From Fulvivirga sp. (GTDB taxonomy: Bacteria > Bacteroidota > Bacteroidia > Cytophagales > Cyclobacteriaceae): a stretch of 64,000 bases of DNA. The stretch lies in NCBI GenBank assembly GCA_028280565.1, contig JANQLQ010000330.1:62001-126000 (forward strand), written 5' to 3'. The notes beneath the pieces were generated by a model. The model saw only the letters and a list, made by a program, of their open reading frames with translations. It searched no databases and was not told the origin of the DNA. A program made the translations under genes and the position numbers. Of the stretch, positions 35,866-43,978 are shown piece by piece (within the stretch, counting starts at the first letter, position 1; each line of letters starts with the position of its first letter).

Positions 35866-38109
35866 TTATTCGACACGGTATCGAAACCCTACATAGGCCA
35901 TCCTACCAAAGATCGGTCCCCAAACCAATGAGCTATCAAACCAAGGGCTAAAGGGTTGATCAGCCGCTACGATAGGGCCATCTTGCTGGTAATTTGCCAG
36001 GTTTTCAATACCCAAATAAACTGCCCAACCCTTTTCCAAGGTTTTGGTTACCTGTGTGTTCATTATGAAGAAACTGGGAGATTCTTCGGATAACCTAAAG
36101 TTTGCGGGATTGCTTAAGGTATTTGGAATGCGCTGCTCCCCCGTCCACTGCACCGTAAAGTCTATGTCCCAGTTATTCCTGGTGTTGTAAGCCAGGTTAG
36201 CAAAGGCCCGGTTTTCCGGCACTAATGGTTTTTGCAATAACCCGGTTGAATAATCTACCATAACATCGAGCCATCGCCAAGCCAGGCGTACATCTAATCT
36301 TTTAATGAGCTCATAATCAACCTGTACCTGTACACTGGTGGAATAGGAATCCCCGGAAAGGCCGGAAAATACCGCCTCTTGGGGACTTCGATCAAGATCC
36401 AAGATCACCTGGTCTGAAAAATCGGTGTGATACACATCAAAAGTGAGGATACCCTCGCGATAGTTTATCGTAAAATCATGCGATACATTTAGACCAAAGT
36501 TCCAAGCTACGTCTTGTTGGAAGCCGTATCCTACGTCTGCCGTTGTATTCTCAAACAAGACACGACGAGATGAGGCAAGCACACCTACATTTTCGGCAAT
36601 GATACTTGCCGTCCTGCGTCCCTGGCCTGCCGAACCTCGTATCACCGTACTTTCTACAGGGCTGTATCGAAGATGCAGCCTGGGCGTAAAGTAGAACTCG
36701 TTGAACAAGCTGTTATGGTCAAGCCTGGCCCCAGCGATAAGCGTAAACTTTTCCAAGTACTCATAAGTATATTCAAAGAATGAACCGAGTACATGTTCCG
36801 TCCTGCTAAACGGTGTTTCGTCCAAGGCTTCATCGTAGTCATCCAGTAAGTAGGACAATCCTGTCTTGAACTTGTGCTGGGTAGAAGAGAAGATGGATTG
36901 ATAGCTCAAATTCCCATACAAGGTACTTTGTTCCGCTTCATAATCTACCCTGCCAAAATAGCTGTCCATATCATGGCGCATAGCTGAGAGTTGCAACTCA
37001 ATGTTTTTATACGGTTTTCCTTCAAAAACATGACCTATTTTACTCCAAGCCTCATAGCGATCCGCGTTGATCTCTAACCCGTAGCGATTCGTAGTGTTCC
37101 GGTCGGTTTCTTCATCATAATCCAACTCACCTCCCCTCTTCCTATCCCGTAGCGCCCTCACACCAAACTGTCCAAACCACCCGTTTTCCCCTTTGTATAT
37201 CCAACGGTTGACTATGTTCACTTGGTTGGCAATTGGAAAATCCAGGAACCCGTCGTCGTTCATATCATTTTCCAAGGGACGCATGTCGCCGTGCAGTAAT
37301 GTGGTAGTGGCCCATTTCTCTCCTACTCTTTCGGTCACGTTCAAATTGACCTCTGTGCGGCCGGATTGGTTGGCGTAGCCGTTCAAATACAGCCGCTCGC
37401 TTTCCTGGGGCTTTTTTAATTCCACGTTGATCTCCCCGGCAATGCTCTCATAGCCATTCGCCACAGAGCCCACCCCTTTCGTCACTTGGATAGCATTCAT
37501 CCACGTACCGGGGATATACCCCAAACCGAAATTCGCGGCAATTCCCCTGATGCCGGGCATATTCTCAACATTCGTCATGACATTAGCGCCACTTAACCCC
37601 AACATCTGGATCTGCCGGGTACCTGTCATAGCGTCTGTAAAAGCTATATCTACGGAAGGGTTGGTTTCAAAACTCTCCGATAGGTTGCAGCAAGCAGCTT
37701 TGAACAGCTCGTCTTCATCCATCTCGATAACATTGATGCCCTCCAAGTAATTCAATCCACTCGTGGGTTGCCAGCCTTTCACTGTAACCTCATCCAGCAC
37801 GTTGTCCGGCGTAAGGACCACCTTTATGTTACTTTGATCCGTAATTGTTATCGTGTCCGAGCGGTAGCCTACGAAGCTTATCACCAATTTGTCCTTTCCT
37901 GCCACCCTGGACACAAAGAAAACGCCATTAGCCCCGGTAGATCCGCCTTCGGTAGTTCCAAGCCAGTATACATTTGCGCCGGCCAAAGGACTATCCTTGC
38001 CCGACTTGTCAAGTTCCACGACCAGTCCCATCAGCTTATCTTGTGCGCTGGAAATCAATGGGATGATAAGGGCAGCCGTGAATACAAGCTTTCTTACCCC
38101 ATGTATCAT
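35866..38109 (-). CDS. TonB-dependent outer-membrane receptor, metal-type context
   Basis: A 747-residue receptor: signal peptide (to SSAQ), a carboxypeptidase-D-like domain (LAGANVYWLGTTEGGSTGA, about 24-102), a TonB plug (IQMLGLSGANVMTNVENMPG, VTKGVGSVANGYESIAGEI) and a barrel ending MAYVGFRYRVE. A paired-Cys motif AACCNLSESFE (Cys140, Cys141) lies at the start of the plug and could bind metal (inference). The gene is last in an operon with an HMA-domain and an HYC_CC_PP protein, suggesting copper or other soft-metal uptake. The actual substrate is unproven. Confidence 0.88.
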   Translation of the reverse strand: MIHGVRKLVFTAALIIPLISSAQDKLMGLVVELDKSGKDSPLAGANVYWLGTTEGGSTGANGVFFVSRVAGKDKLVISFVGYRSDTITITDQSNIKVVLTPDNVLDEVTVKGWQPTSGLNYLEGINVIEMDEDELFKAACCNLSESFETNPSVDIAFTDAMTGTRQIQMLGLSGANVMTNVENMPGIRGIAANFGLGYIPGTWMNAIQVTKGVGSVANGYESIAGEINVELKKPQESERLYLNGYANQSGRTEVNLNVTERVGEKWATTTLLHGDMRPLENDMNDDGFLDFPIANQVNIVNRWIYKGENGWFGQFGVRALRDRKRGGELDYDEETDRNTTNRYGLEINADRYEAWSKIGHVFEGKPYKNIELQLSAMRHDMDSYFGRVDYEAEQSTLYGNLSYQSIFSSTQHKFKTGLSYLLDDYDEALDETPFSRTEHVLGSFFEYTYEYLEKFTLIAGARLDHNSLFNEFYFTPRLHLRYSPVESTVIRGSAGQGRRTASIIAENVGVLASSRRVLFENTTADVGYGFQQDVAWNFGLNVSHDFTINYREGILTFDVYHTDFSDQVILDLDRSPQEAVFSGLSGDSYSTSVQVQVDYELIKRLDVRLAWRWLDVMVDYSTGLLQKPLVPENRAFANLAYNTRNNWDIDFTVQWTGEQRIPNTLSNPANFRLSEESPSFFIMNTQVTKTLEKGWAVYLGIENLANYQQDGPIVAADQPFSPWFDSSLVWGPIFGRMAYVGFRYRVE

Positions 38110-38118
38110 GACACTTGA

Positions 38119-38493
38119 TCAGTGTTTAGATCTTTCTTCCGAGGTATGCGGGTCATGATCGCGATAGAGGCAACAAAACGGCAGCTCGGTATATACCGAA
38201 TCCGGCGCTTTAGCTTGCTCCGTATCATGGCCCACCTTGGCTACGATCTTGTGGATCTCTTCCTTTGATATTTTGTCTGGCCGGTAGGCTACAAACATAT
38301 TTTTGGTGTGGACATTCCATTCAACGGCTTTTATCCCTTTGGTATCAAAAAGGGACGCCTCAATGCGTCTTTTACACATGATGCAATTGCCGTATACCTT
38401 AATACTGTCTTTTTCCACCTTTTTTTGGGCTTTAAGAGGTAGTGTAAAAAAGACCGCAGATGTGATAATAAAAGATATCTTTAAAAATTTCAT
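38119..38493 (-). CDS. Exported heavy-metal-associated (HMA) domain protein
   Basis: A 124-residue protein with a signal peptide ending LKAQ and a single HMA ferredoxin-like domain. The metal-binding motif is GNCIMCKRRIE (Cys37, Cys40), and the rest of the fold is AVEWNVHTKNMFVAY and HKIVAKVGHDTE. The tail has a further CC pair (FCCLYRDHD) and several His. HMA domains carry Cu(I), Zn or related ions; being exported, it would act in the periplasm. It lies 9 nt upstream of the TonB receptor gene and probably passes metal to or from it. Confidence 0.88.
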   Translation of the reverse strand: MKFLKISFIITSAVFFTLPLKAQKKVEKDSIKVYGNCIMCKRRIEASLFDTKGIKAVEWNVHTKNMFVAYRPDKISKEEIHKIVAKVGHDTEQAKAPDSVYTELPFCCLYRDHDPHTSEERSKH

Positions 38494-38509
38494 TTTGCTA
38501 ATAGATTTA

Positions 38510-38565
38510 AGATTAAACGATGATCAGCGAAAGAAAAAAAATCCTTTCGCGCCTTGGTTTAATCT
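38510..38565 (-). promoter_or_regulatory. Two-tier intercistronic hairpin in the metal operon
   Basis: AGATTAAAC (38510-38518) and GTTTAATCT (38557-38565) form a 9-bp outer stem. Inside it GCGAAAG (38527-38533) and CTTTCGC (38544-38550) form a perfect 7-bp inner stem. It fills the 76-nt gap between the HYC_CC_PP and HMA genes and could set differential expression, RNA processing or attenuation. Confidence 0.45.
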
Positions 38566-38569
38566 ATCC

Positions 38570-38965
38570 TTAGCCGTAATGAAGGTAAGATGATGTAAAA
38601 ATATAGATATCAACAGGCCGGGGAGGAGGTAAACCCTGTGCAACATATGTTAACTGGTGACTTGGCAGCCCTGGGAAATCCCAAGCTTCAGCCACCGCCA
38701 CTGGCCTGATGATGTATAAAACTTTAGCCAACCCAGTATTGAAATGCGGCTGGAATTGGTCATCGTCAACAGATAAGATCTCCGAATGATCAGAACAGCA
38801 TCCGGGCATATCACGATCTTCCTCACCTACAAAACATTTTTCCGCCGCAGTAGAAAAATATTCCACGCTTTTTACCTGCCCCATGCAATGGTGCTCGCTC
38901 TTTACGATACCAACGGTAAGAAGCAGGTATACAGAAGCTGAAAATATGGTGAATATATACTTCAA
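38570..38965 (-). CDS. HYC_CC_PP-type small exported protein
   Basis: A 131-residue protein with a signal peptide (about 1-22) and the spaced motifs that name the family: HHCMG (His25, His26, Cys27), then Cys44, then GCCSDH (Cys56, Cys57, His60) and a C-terminal PPPRP. Members occur next to metal-type TonB receptors in Bacteroidota (memory), and the Cys/His set suggests metal binding. No ATG is available in frame; the start is TTG at 38965, since a later start would remove the signal peptide. It lies 17 nt after the CHRD-like lipoprotein gene. Confidence 0.75.
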   Translation of the reverse strand: MKYIFTIFSASVYLLLTVGIVKSEHHCMGQVKSVEYFSTAAEKCFVGEEDRDMPGCCSDHSEILSVDDDQFQPHFNTGLAKVLYIIRPVAVAEAWDFPGLPSHQLTYVAQGLPPPRPVDIYIFTSSYLHYG

Positions 38966-38981
38966 GCGTATGATAATGGAC

Positions 38982-39494
38982 TTATTCGCTTTTACAAACC
39001 GACACCTTTTTTCGGCCGGTTGTACTTATGTTTTTATTGATCCCAATATTTCCCCCGGCTAAAACCACGTCCCTGGCCTCGCCTGTAGACCCTAAGTGTA
39101 CTTTTACACTACCATCAAATTTATCGATCATATCAAAGGTAAAGATAGTTTCGTCGGATAACTGTGAAACTAACGTAGAAGAAGTGCCGGTTTCTCCAAG
39201 AAGATCATTCAGCAGGAAAGCAATCTCAGCATCAGGAACATCTAAGTCACCAAAATGCAGGTGCACAGGGTGATAGATATCTCCTTCCGTTCCGTCCAAT
39301 GTCACACTGACCTCTATCTCGCCGCCTGTACGCTCCCTGAACGTAACATTACCGGATGTGGGGAATTCGGATGTTTGGAAAAGATCATAAACTAACTCAC
39401 GCCCCGTATATTCATCATCAGCGGCGGAGGAACCATCGTTACAAGCTAACAAGCTCGCTATCAATAAACTAAAAAGAAGCGTAAAATATTTCAT
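38982..39494 (-). CDS. CHRD-like lipoprotein
   Basis: The ATG at 39494 (MKYFTLLFSLL) gives a lipoprotein signal with Cys18 (LLAC); extra upstream codons in frame do not fit an export signal. The 170-residue protein carries HPVHLHFGDLDV followed by FDGSVKVHLGS and VLAGGNIGIN, the pattern of CHRD-type domains in Bacteroidota lipoproteins. The His-x-His arrangement could bind metal (inference). It is the first gene of the likely operon CHRD, HYC_CC_PP, HMA and TonB receptor. Confidence 0.65.
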   Translation of the reverse strand: MKYFTLLFSLLIASLLACNDGSSAADDEYTGRELVYDLFQTSEFPTSGNVTFRERTGGEIEVSVTLDGTEGDIYHPVHLHFGDLDVPDAEIAFLLNDLLGETGTSSTLVSQLSDETIFTFDMIDKFDGSVKVHLGSTGEARDVVLAGGNIGINKNISTTGRKKVSVCKSE

Positions 39495-39599
39495 CACTAT
39501 AATAACGCAAGGTTTTTTTTTCCGTTCATAAAAATAGGAGTTTTTTAGCATAAATCGGGTATTACTAAGAAGCATGCCAAGGCAAATGCATTTAAGCTT

Positions 39600-40517
39600 T
39601 TACTTTTGAGTGGACGGGTACTCCTCCAAGTCTGTACTCCCTTTTTTGTTTTTTTTGAAACCATAGATGATTTGATGCCAGAAGTCTTTGGGAAAGTCCC
39701 TTAAGCCTTCAAATCCCAAAGTTATGGTGCCGCTACTTTCAGGGATGTAATGTGTTCCAAAAAGATAGTCCCATAGGCTTAAGCTGATGCCATAGTTTAC
39801 ACCCTTGGGATGATCGGGCGGAAGGAACATGGCATGATGCCACAGGTGCATGACGGGGTTGTTAAAGATATATTTTAGCGGTCCCCAGGTGATCTTAACG
39901 TTCGCATGATTCAGATGGCCGATGGCTATGGCCACAAAATGTACGATAAAAGCCTGTGTTGGCTCAAACCCTCCTAACACCATTACTCCTAGCGTTTTCA
40001 AAGGTTTATAAAGAATATTTTCCATCCAATGGTACCGCAGGTGAGCCGCAAAGCCCATCTCTTCCACGGAGTGATGGACTTTGTGAAATTGCCAAAGTAC
40101 AGGCCAGCGATGCAAAGCGATATGGGTTATCCATTGTACAAAATCAAGTACTATAAAAAAGACTACCCACTGCCCTGCTATGGTCAAATGAGAAAGGTTG
40201 AATAGGGTAAGGTCACTCATGGCAATCCCAACGTCATTAAAAAGGCGCTGAATCACGGCATAGAAGCCGCTGATGACCACAGAAAAAACAAAAAAATTAA
40301 AGAACATGTAAAACCCGTCTAACCAAAAGTCTTTCCTGAAGGCTCCTTGCTCCTTTCTCCAGGGAAATAAAACTTCTAAACTCCACACAACCAACGATAT
40401 AGCGATCAATCCCCAGAAATAATTAGTGTACCAGGGTACCTCGAAAACAATGGATCTCCATACCCAGCCCGCGGTTCCCTGTATTTCTTGCATAAATGTT
40501 GTTAGATATTCTGCCAT
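39600..40517 (-). CDS. Sterol desaturase / fatty acid hydroxylase family membrane enzyme
   Basis: A 305-residue integral membrane protein with about five hydrophobic segments and the eight-His-type di-iron clusters of the family: HIALH (His132, His136), HKVHH (His145, His148, His149) and HLWHH (His224, His227, His228), plus HLRYH between them. These enzymes use O2 to hydroxylate or desaturate lipids. The substrate is not readable from sequence. It follows the sulfite dehydrogenase pair by 64 nt on the same strand and may be co-transcribed, though a functional link is not evident. Confidence 0.9.
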   Translation of the reverse strand: MAEYLTTFMQEIQGTAGWVWRSIVFEVPWYTNYFWGLIAISLVVWSLEVLFPWRKEQGAFRKDFWLDGFYMFFNFFVFSVVISGFYAVIQRLFNDVGIAMSDLTLFNLSHLTIAGQWVVFFIVLDFVQWITHIALHRWPVLWQFHKVHHSVEEMGFAAHLRYHWMENILYKPLKTLGVMVLGGFEPTQAFIVHFVAIAIGHLNHANVKITWGPLKYIFNNPVMHLWHHAMFLPPDHPKGVNYGISLSLWDYLFGTHYIPESSGTITLGFEGLRDFPKDFWHQIIYGFKKNKKGSTDLEEYPSTQK

Positions 40518-40581
40518 AATTCCTCTCGGCTCAGCTCATTTTCGTATTCCTGGTTTCATCTTTGAAAAAGTAGAACCCGTT

Positions 40582-41064
40582 TCATTTCAATTCATACCAT
40601 TCAATATTTGCAAGGGGTTTTCTTCTTCCTTGGTCAACGGGAGCATAGTGTTTTGCCAAATAATTTAAGATCTGTTCCTCTTGATCGCCGAGGTCCCAAA
40701 GGTTTTGTGTGGCTTGCATCCAAGTGATCATATTTTTCCAGCCTTCACGGCTTGCCCGGTTTTGGATCACCAATTGGGATGAGTGACAGCCCGTGCAATT
40801 GGCAATGACCACCTTATACCCTTGATCTACGATAAATCCTGTGGGCTGATGAATGCCCCCTTCGATTTGAGCAACTTCGACATTTTCCTTCGTACTGGCA
40901 GTTGTACCTTCCGAAGGTGTGTTCCCATGATCCACTTGGGAGAGCTGACCCGGGAAACTATAAAAATAAAGAGTAACTGCGCCTAGTAAAAAGGCCGTGA
41001 ATAAGGCACCGCCCAACAGGCTTAAAAGTGCACCCATACGCGATATAAAATCTTTACCGTCCAT
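40582..41064 (-). CDS. Membrane-anchored c-type cytochrome, sulfite dehydrogenase partner
   Basis: A 160-residue protein with one N-terminal TM helix (about 12-36) and one haem c site, CTGCH (Cys90, Cys93, His94). A Met-rich helix about 20 residues later (WKNMITWMQ) can supply the distal ligand. It starts 10 nt after the molybdoenzyme gene and so is the likely electron acceptor subunit, as SorB is to SorA. A TM anchor keeps it at the outer face of the inner membrane. Confidence 0.85.
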   Translation of the reverse strand: MDGKDFISRMGALLSLLGGALFTAFLLGAVTLYFYSFPGQLSQVDHGNTPSEGTTASTKENVEVAQIEGGIHQPTGFIVDQGYKVVIANCTGCHSSQLVIQNRASREGWKNMITWMQATQNLWDLGDQEEQILNYLAKHYAPVDQGRRKPLANIEWYELK

Positions 41065-41073
41065 AGATTAGGT

Positions 41074-42291
41074 CTACACACTTTTCACAGCTATCCTATG
41101 GCACGCATTGTTGAGGTATCCTTTTGGATTCCAGCCCGGTACTACCATTGGCTGCTGCCTTCTATGGCTATCCGTAGCCCGGGCCCACACCTCGTAATAT
41201 CCTCTTTGGGGGAGATCTACCTGTGCCTGCCAGTGCTGCCAAGCCAGCCGGTTATTGGGTTTTTCTAAATGACACGGGTGCCATGTAGCTCCAAAATCGA
41301 TCGAATAGTGCATTGATGATACTTCATACTCCCCTGCCCAGGCGTGTCCGCGGATCCCAAGTGTCTTGCCGTGTGGCAGGATCGCCCCGGATTTTGGATA
41401 GGTGACCAATGATTTCACAGGCATAGATTCGATGATACACATATTTTTAGCAGGGGTGCCCGGGGCTACTGGCTCACAGGGCACACGATAAGAGTCTCCC
41501 CCCATCTTGGGGCCGTCATGGACAATGTTACGCACCGATAACCGGTGTATCCATTTACCCGAAGCTGATGCGGGCCACCCCCCGGCTACCATCCTCAGGG
41601 GGTGGCCGTGTACCAAGGGGATATCTCCGCCATTCATGCTATACGCCAGTAATGTTTCCGGCATCATAGCTTTTTCAATAGGCACCCCACGCGAGATCAC
41701 TACTTTATCTTTGTCTCCACTTAAATGTTCATCCTTTCCATAGTAGCCTATGTAGAGTGCATCCTTGGCAATGCCCACGTCGTTTAGTAAGTCGCGCAGT
41801 CTTACACCCGTCCATTCCGCACAGGAGACTGCCCCTACTGTCCATTGATTTCCTTTTGCCGGGGGGTTGAACTCACCCCGGCCATTGCCGCCGCACTCAA
41901 GCGTTAACTGGTAAGTATACGGCTGGAATCGTGATCTTAGATCTGCCAAGGAGTATTTTTTGGGCTGCAGCACTGATTCTCCGTCTACCAATAGTTCCCA
42001 GCTTGATACATCCATGTTACGGGGAACTTGCCCATTATTCCTTATAAACATTTTGTCAGCAGGTGTGATCTTGTCATCGAGCAGATGCGCCTGGGCCTCT
42101 ACATTCCATGGACGATCATTCAGCACTACCATACCGGGGTGCTTTCCACTAGGGGGTGATGCCGGCTTTTGACCTAGCAAGACAGGTTTGTAATCTACCG
42201 GCATGGTATGGCCAAACACGATATTCATGCCCAATGCGGAACTGTAGGCCGCTAACAACCCTTTTTTTATGAATGTCCGCCTGTTTGCCAT
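41074..42291 (-). CDS. Molybdopterin sulfite oxidase/dehydrogenase catalytic subunit (SorA-like)
   Basis: A 405-residue enzyme with a Tat-type N-terminus (NRRTFIKKG) and the sulfite-oxidase molybdopterin fold. The cofactor Cys133 is in LECGGNGRGEF. Further landmarks are GAVSCAEWTGVRLRDLL, PLVHGHPLRMVAGGW and a C-terminal dimerisation domain with GHAWAGEYEVSSMHYSID. It should oxidise sulfite to sulfate in the periplasm and pass electrons to the adjacent cytochrome. The length fits the SorA group. First gene of the operon. Confidence 0.9.
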   Translation of the reverse strand: MANRRTFIKKGLLAAYSSALGMNIVFGHTMPVDYKPVLLGQKPASPPSGKHPGMVVLNDRPWNVEAQAHLLDDKITPADKMFIRNNGQVPRNMDVSSWELLVDGESVLQPKKYSLADLRSRFQPYTYQLTLECGGNGRGEFNPPAKGNQWTVGAVSCAEWTGVRLRDLLNDVGIAKDALYIGYYGKDEHLSGDKDKVVISRGVPIEKAMMPETLLAYSMNGGDIPLVHGHPLRMVAGGWPASASGKWIHRLSVRNIVHDGPKMGGDSYRVPCEPVAPGTPAKNMCIIESMPVKSLVTYPKSGAILPHGKTLGIRGHAWAGEYEVSSMHYSIDFGATWHPCHLEKPNNRLAWQHWQAQVDLPQRGYYEVWARATDSHRRQQPMVVPGWNPKGYLNNACHRIAVKSV

Positions 42292-42522
42292 AAAGCCCTC
42301 TTAAACACACTAAATTAACAAATCGTTCCGGCGTATACCCACAAAACTTGGAGTTAACCCTATTTCTTGGGAAAAGATACCTCCAGAATTCATATCTTCA
42401 CATCTGCGTTACGTTTGTGTCTGTTGGCAGTTGCTTGTTTTTTTAAATGCAGTTAGGAATTAATAGTGCGTAGTTAATAATGTTTTACAATTTTTGTGCT
42501 GGTATTTATGGCCAATGGGCAG

Positions 42523-42549
42523 GTTAGCCATTACCGGTGAATGGCTAAC
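42523..42549. repeat. Perfect 10-bp hairpin in the 42.3-42.8 kb gap
   Basis: GTTAGCCATT (42523-42532) and AATGGCTAAC (42540-42549) pair perfectly around a 7-nt loop. It sits in the middle of the 516-bp gene-free stretch between the divergent sulfite dehydrogenase and kinase-like genes. No U-run. Function unknown. Confidence 0.4.
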
Positions 42550-42717
42550 AGGTGATGAACCATTAACAATCGTTCTTGACAATTGACAAAAAAGACTTTG
42601 GCATAACCCTGGTCACAGGACAAAATCAATACCCCGGATCACCAACAAATACTAGCGCCGATAGCACAGATAACTGCCGTAGCAACGATTAGATTGTAAT
42701 ACCCCCTAAATATACTG

Positions 42718-42752
42718 GGCAATTGCCGTTTGGAAGGCCTAGCAGGCCAAAC
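42718..42752. promoter_or_regulatory. Two adjacent palindromes upstream of the kinase-like gene
   Basis: GGCAATTGCC (42718-42727) is a perfect 10-bp palindrome. TTTGGAAGGCCTAGCAGGCCAAA starts at 42730 and can fold as GGCCT/AGGCC or TTTGG/CCAAA. They end 55 bp before the ATG at 42808 and are candidate regulator-binding sites. Confidence 0.35.
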
Positions 42753-42807
42753 ATTTCAAAAGCGGACAGTACATTGATATAACTTAAAAAGTCACTACCC
42801 TCACCAA

Positions 42808-43773
42808 ATGTTATCAACAATAAAACGTATATGGTCAAACGCTAAAGACTTCGGAAAGATATCTTACTTATTCCGTTCCGTGTCTCTTGTTTTTGCCTTT
42901 ATCATTATTGTTTTCCACTATTGGGAATCGGGTAAGCCCACCACACCTCTTTTTTATCTTACGCTCGTTGTCATTATCATGTTGCCTACCGCTTATTTCA
43001 TCGATTACTCGCTGGGAGGTAGCAAATTTTCTATAGCGGTAAGGCACCTAGTCTTAGATATGTTCTTGGTGGGATGGGGTATGGGCATGATCGGGTTATC
43101 ATTGATCCCCTCGGTGCTTTATGGAATAGGTGTAGTCGCGAATTATATGGCGGCTAGGGGGCTAAAAAATAGTTACTACTTCTTACTGATCCCGCTGGGC
43201 TGTATTACTGTATTAGGGATCCAGGGTTTTGAAGTGAACCTAGAATCATCGAGTATTATGAACGGTATAAGCTTGTGTTATGCAGGCAGTCATTTCCTGT
43301 CACTTGCCTATGTTATGTTCCTCTATAATCGCAGGCACGTGTCTAACCGGCTATTGATCCAAGAACAGCACCAAGAGATCAGTATCCAGAATGAAGAAAT
43401 AAAGGCCCAGGCCGAGGAGCTTGTGATGCTGAATGAATCCCTCAAAGCAATTAACAAACAACTCGAGGAAAATGTAACTGAGAAAACACAAGAAAGCATT
43501 CTTAAGACCCGGCTTTTAGCAGAATATGCATTCATCAATGCCCATGAGTTAAGAGCACCGGTGGCTTCGATCATGGGATTACTCCAGTTCTTCGATTATC
43601 CTTTAGAGCAACAAACCCAACAAGAAGTTGTCGAAAAGCTCAGGATCTCCAGTGAAAATCTCGACAATACAATCAAGAGTATCAGGATAAAACTTGAGAG
43701 CCAAGGCTTGATCCCCCACTCCGTTTTAGATCCGCAGGTTGATGGACCGATCCTGGACAAAGGAAATCCTTGA
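42808..43773 (+). CDS. Membrane sensor with histidine-kinase dimerisation domain but no ATPase domain
   Basis: A 321-residue protein: about six TM segments (residues about 20-175, MASE-like sensor bundle), a coiled coil (about 185-235), and a HisKA-type phosphoacceptor helix pair with the H-box FINAHELRAPVASIMGLL (His246). The frame then ends 75 residues later with no N, G1, F or G2 boxes, so the catalytic ATPase domain is missing. The next bases show no continuation. It may be phosphorylated by another kinase, be a phosphatase or scaffold, or be a truncated gene. Confidence 0.75.
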   Translation: MLSTIKRIWSNAKDFGKISYLFRSVSLVFAFIIIVFHYWESGKPTTPLFYLTLVVIIMLPTAYFIDYSLGGSKFSIAVRHLVLDMFLVGWGMGMIGLSLIPSVLYGIGVVANYMAARGLKNSYYFLLIPLGCITVLGIQGFEVNLESSSIMNGISLCYAGSHFLSLAYVMFLYNRRHVSNRLLIQEQHQEISIQNEEIKAQAEELVMLNESLKAINKQLEENVTEKTQESILKTRLLAEYAFINAHELRAPVASIMGLLQFFDYPLEQQTQQEVVEKLRISSENLDNTIKSIRIKLESQGLIPHSVLDPQVDGPILDKGNP

Positions 43774-43840
43774 GGCTTCACTTTGGCCTACTGTCGTTTT
43801 ACACGTCATTTGACATTTAAACTATTTTCCAGGTCTCTTC

Positions 43841-43973
43841 TTTGAAGTCGGCAGCCTGCAATGAGCAATTGGCACGCCTCTATTTTGCCTACTGCCCTTT
43901 GCCTATGGCCGACTGATCAATACCTCGAACTTAGCTTATCCTGTGCCAAACGTCATTTGAGGTTAACTTAACA
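43841..43973 (-). repeat. Dispersed repeat family 2, copy b
   Basis: On the minus strand it begins GTTAAGTTAACCTCAAATGA 5 nt after the stop of the DUF1573 gene. It continues through TTCGAGGTATTGATCAGTC to a GGCAGTAGGC-rich half. Best match is copy c. It occupies most of the 205-bp gap between convergent genes. Confidence 0.75.
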
Positions 43974-43978
43974 ACAGT

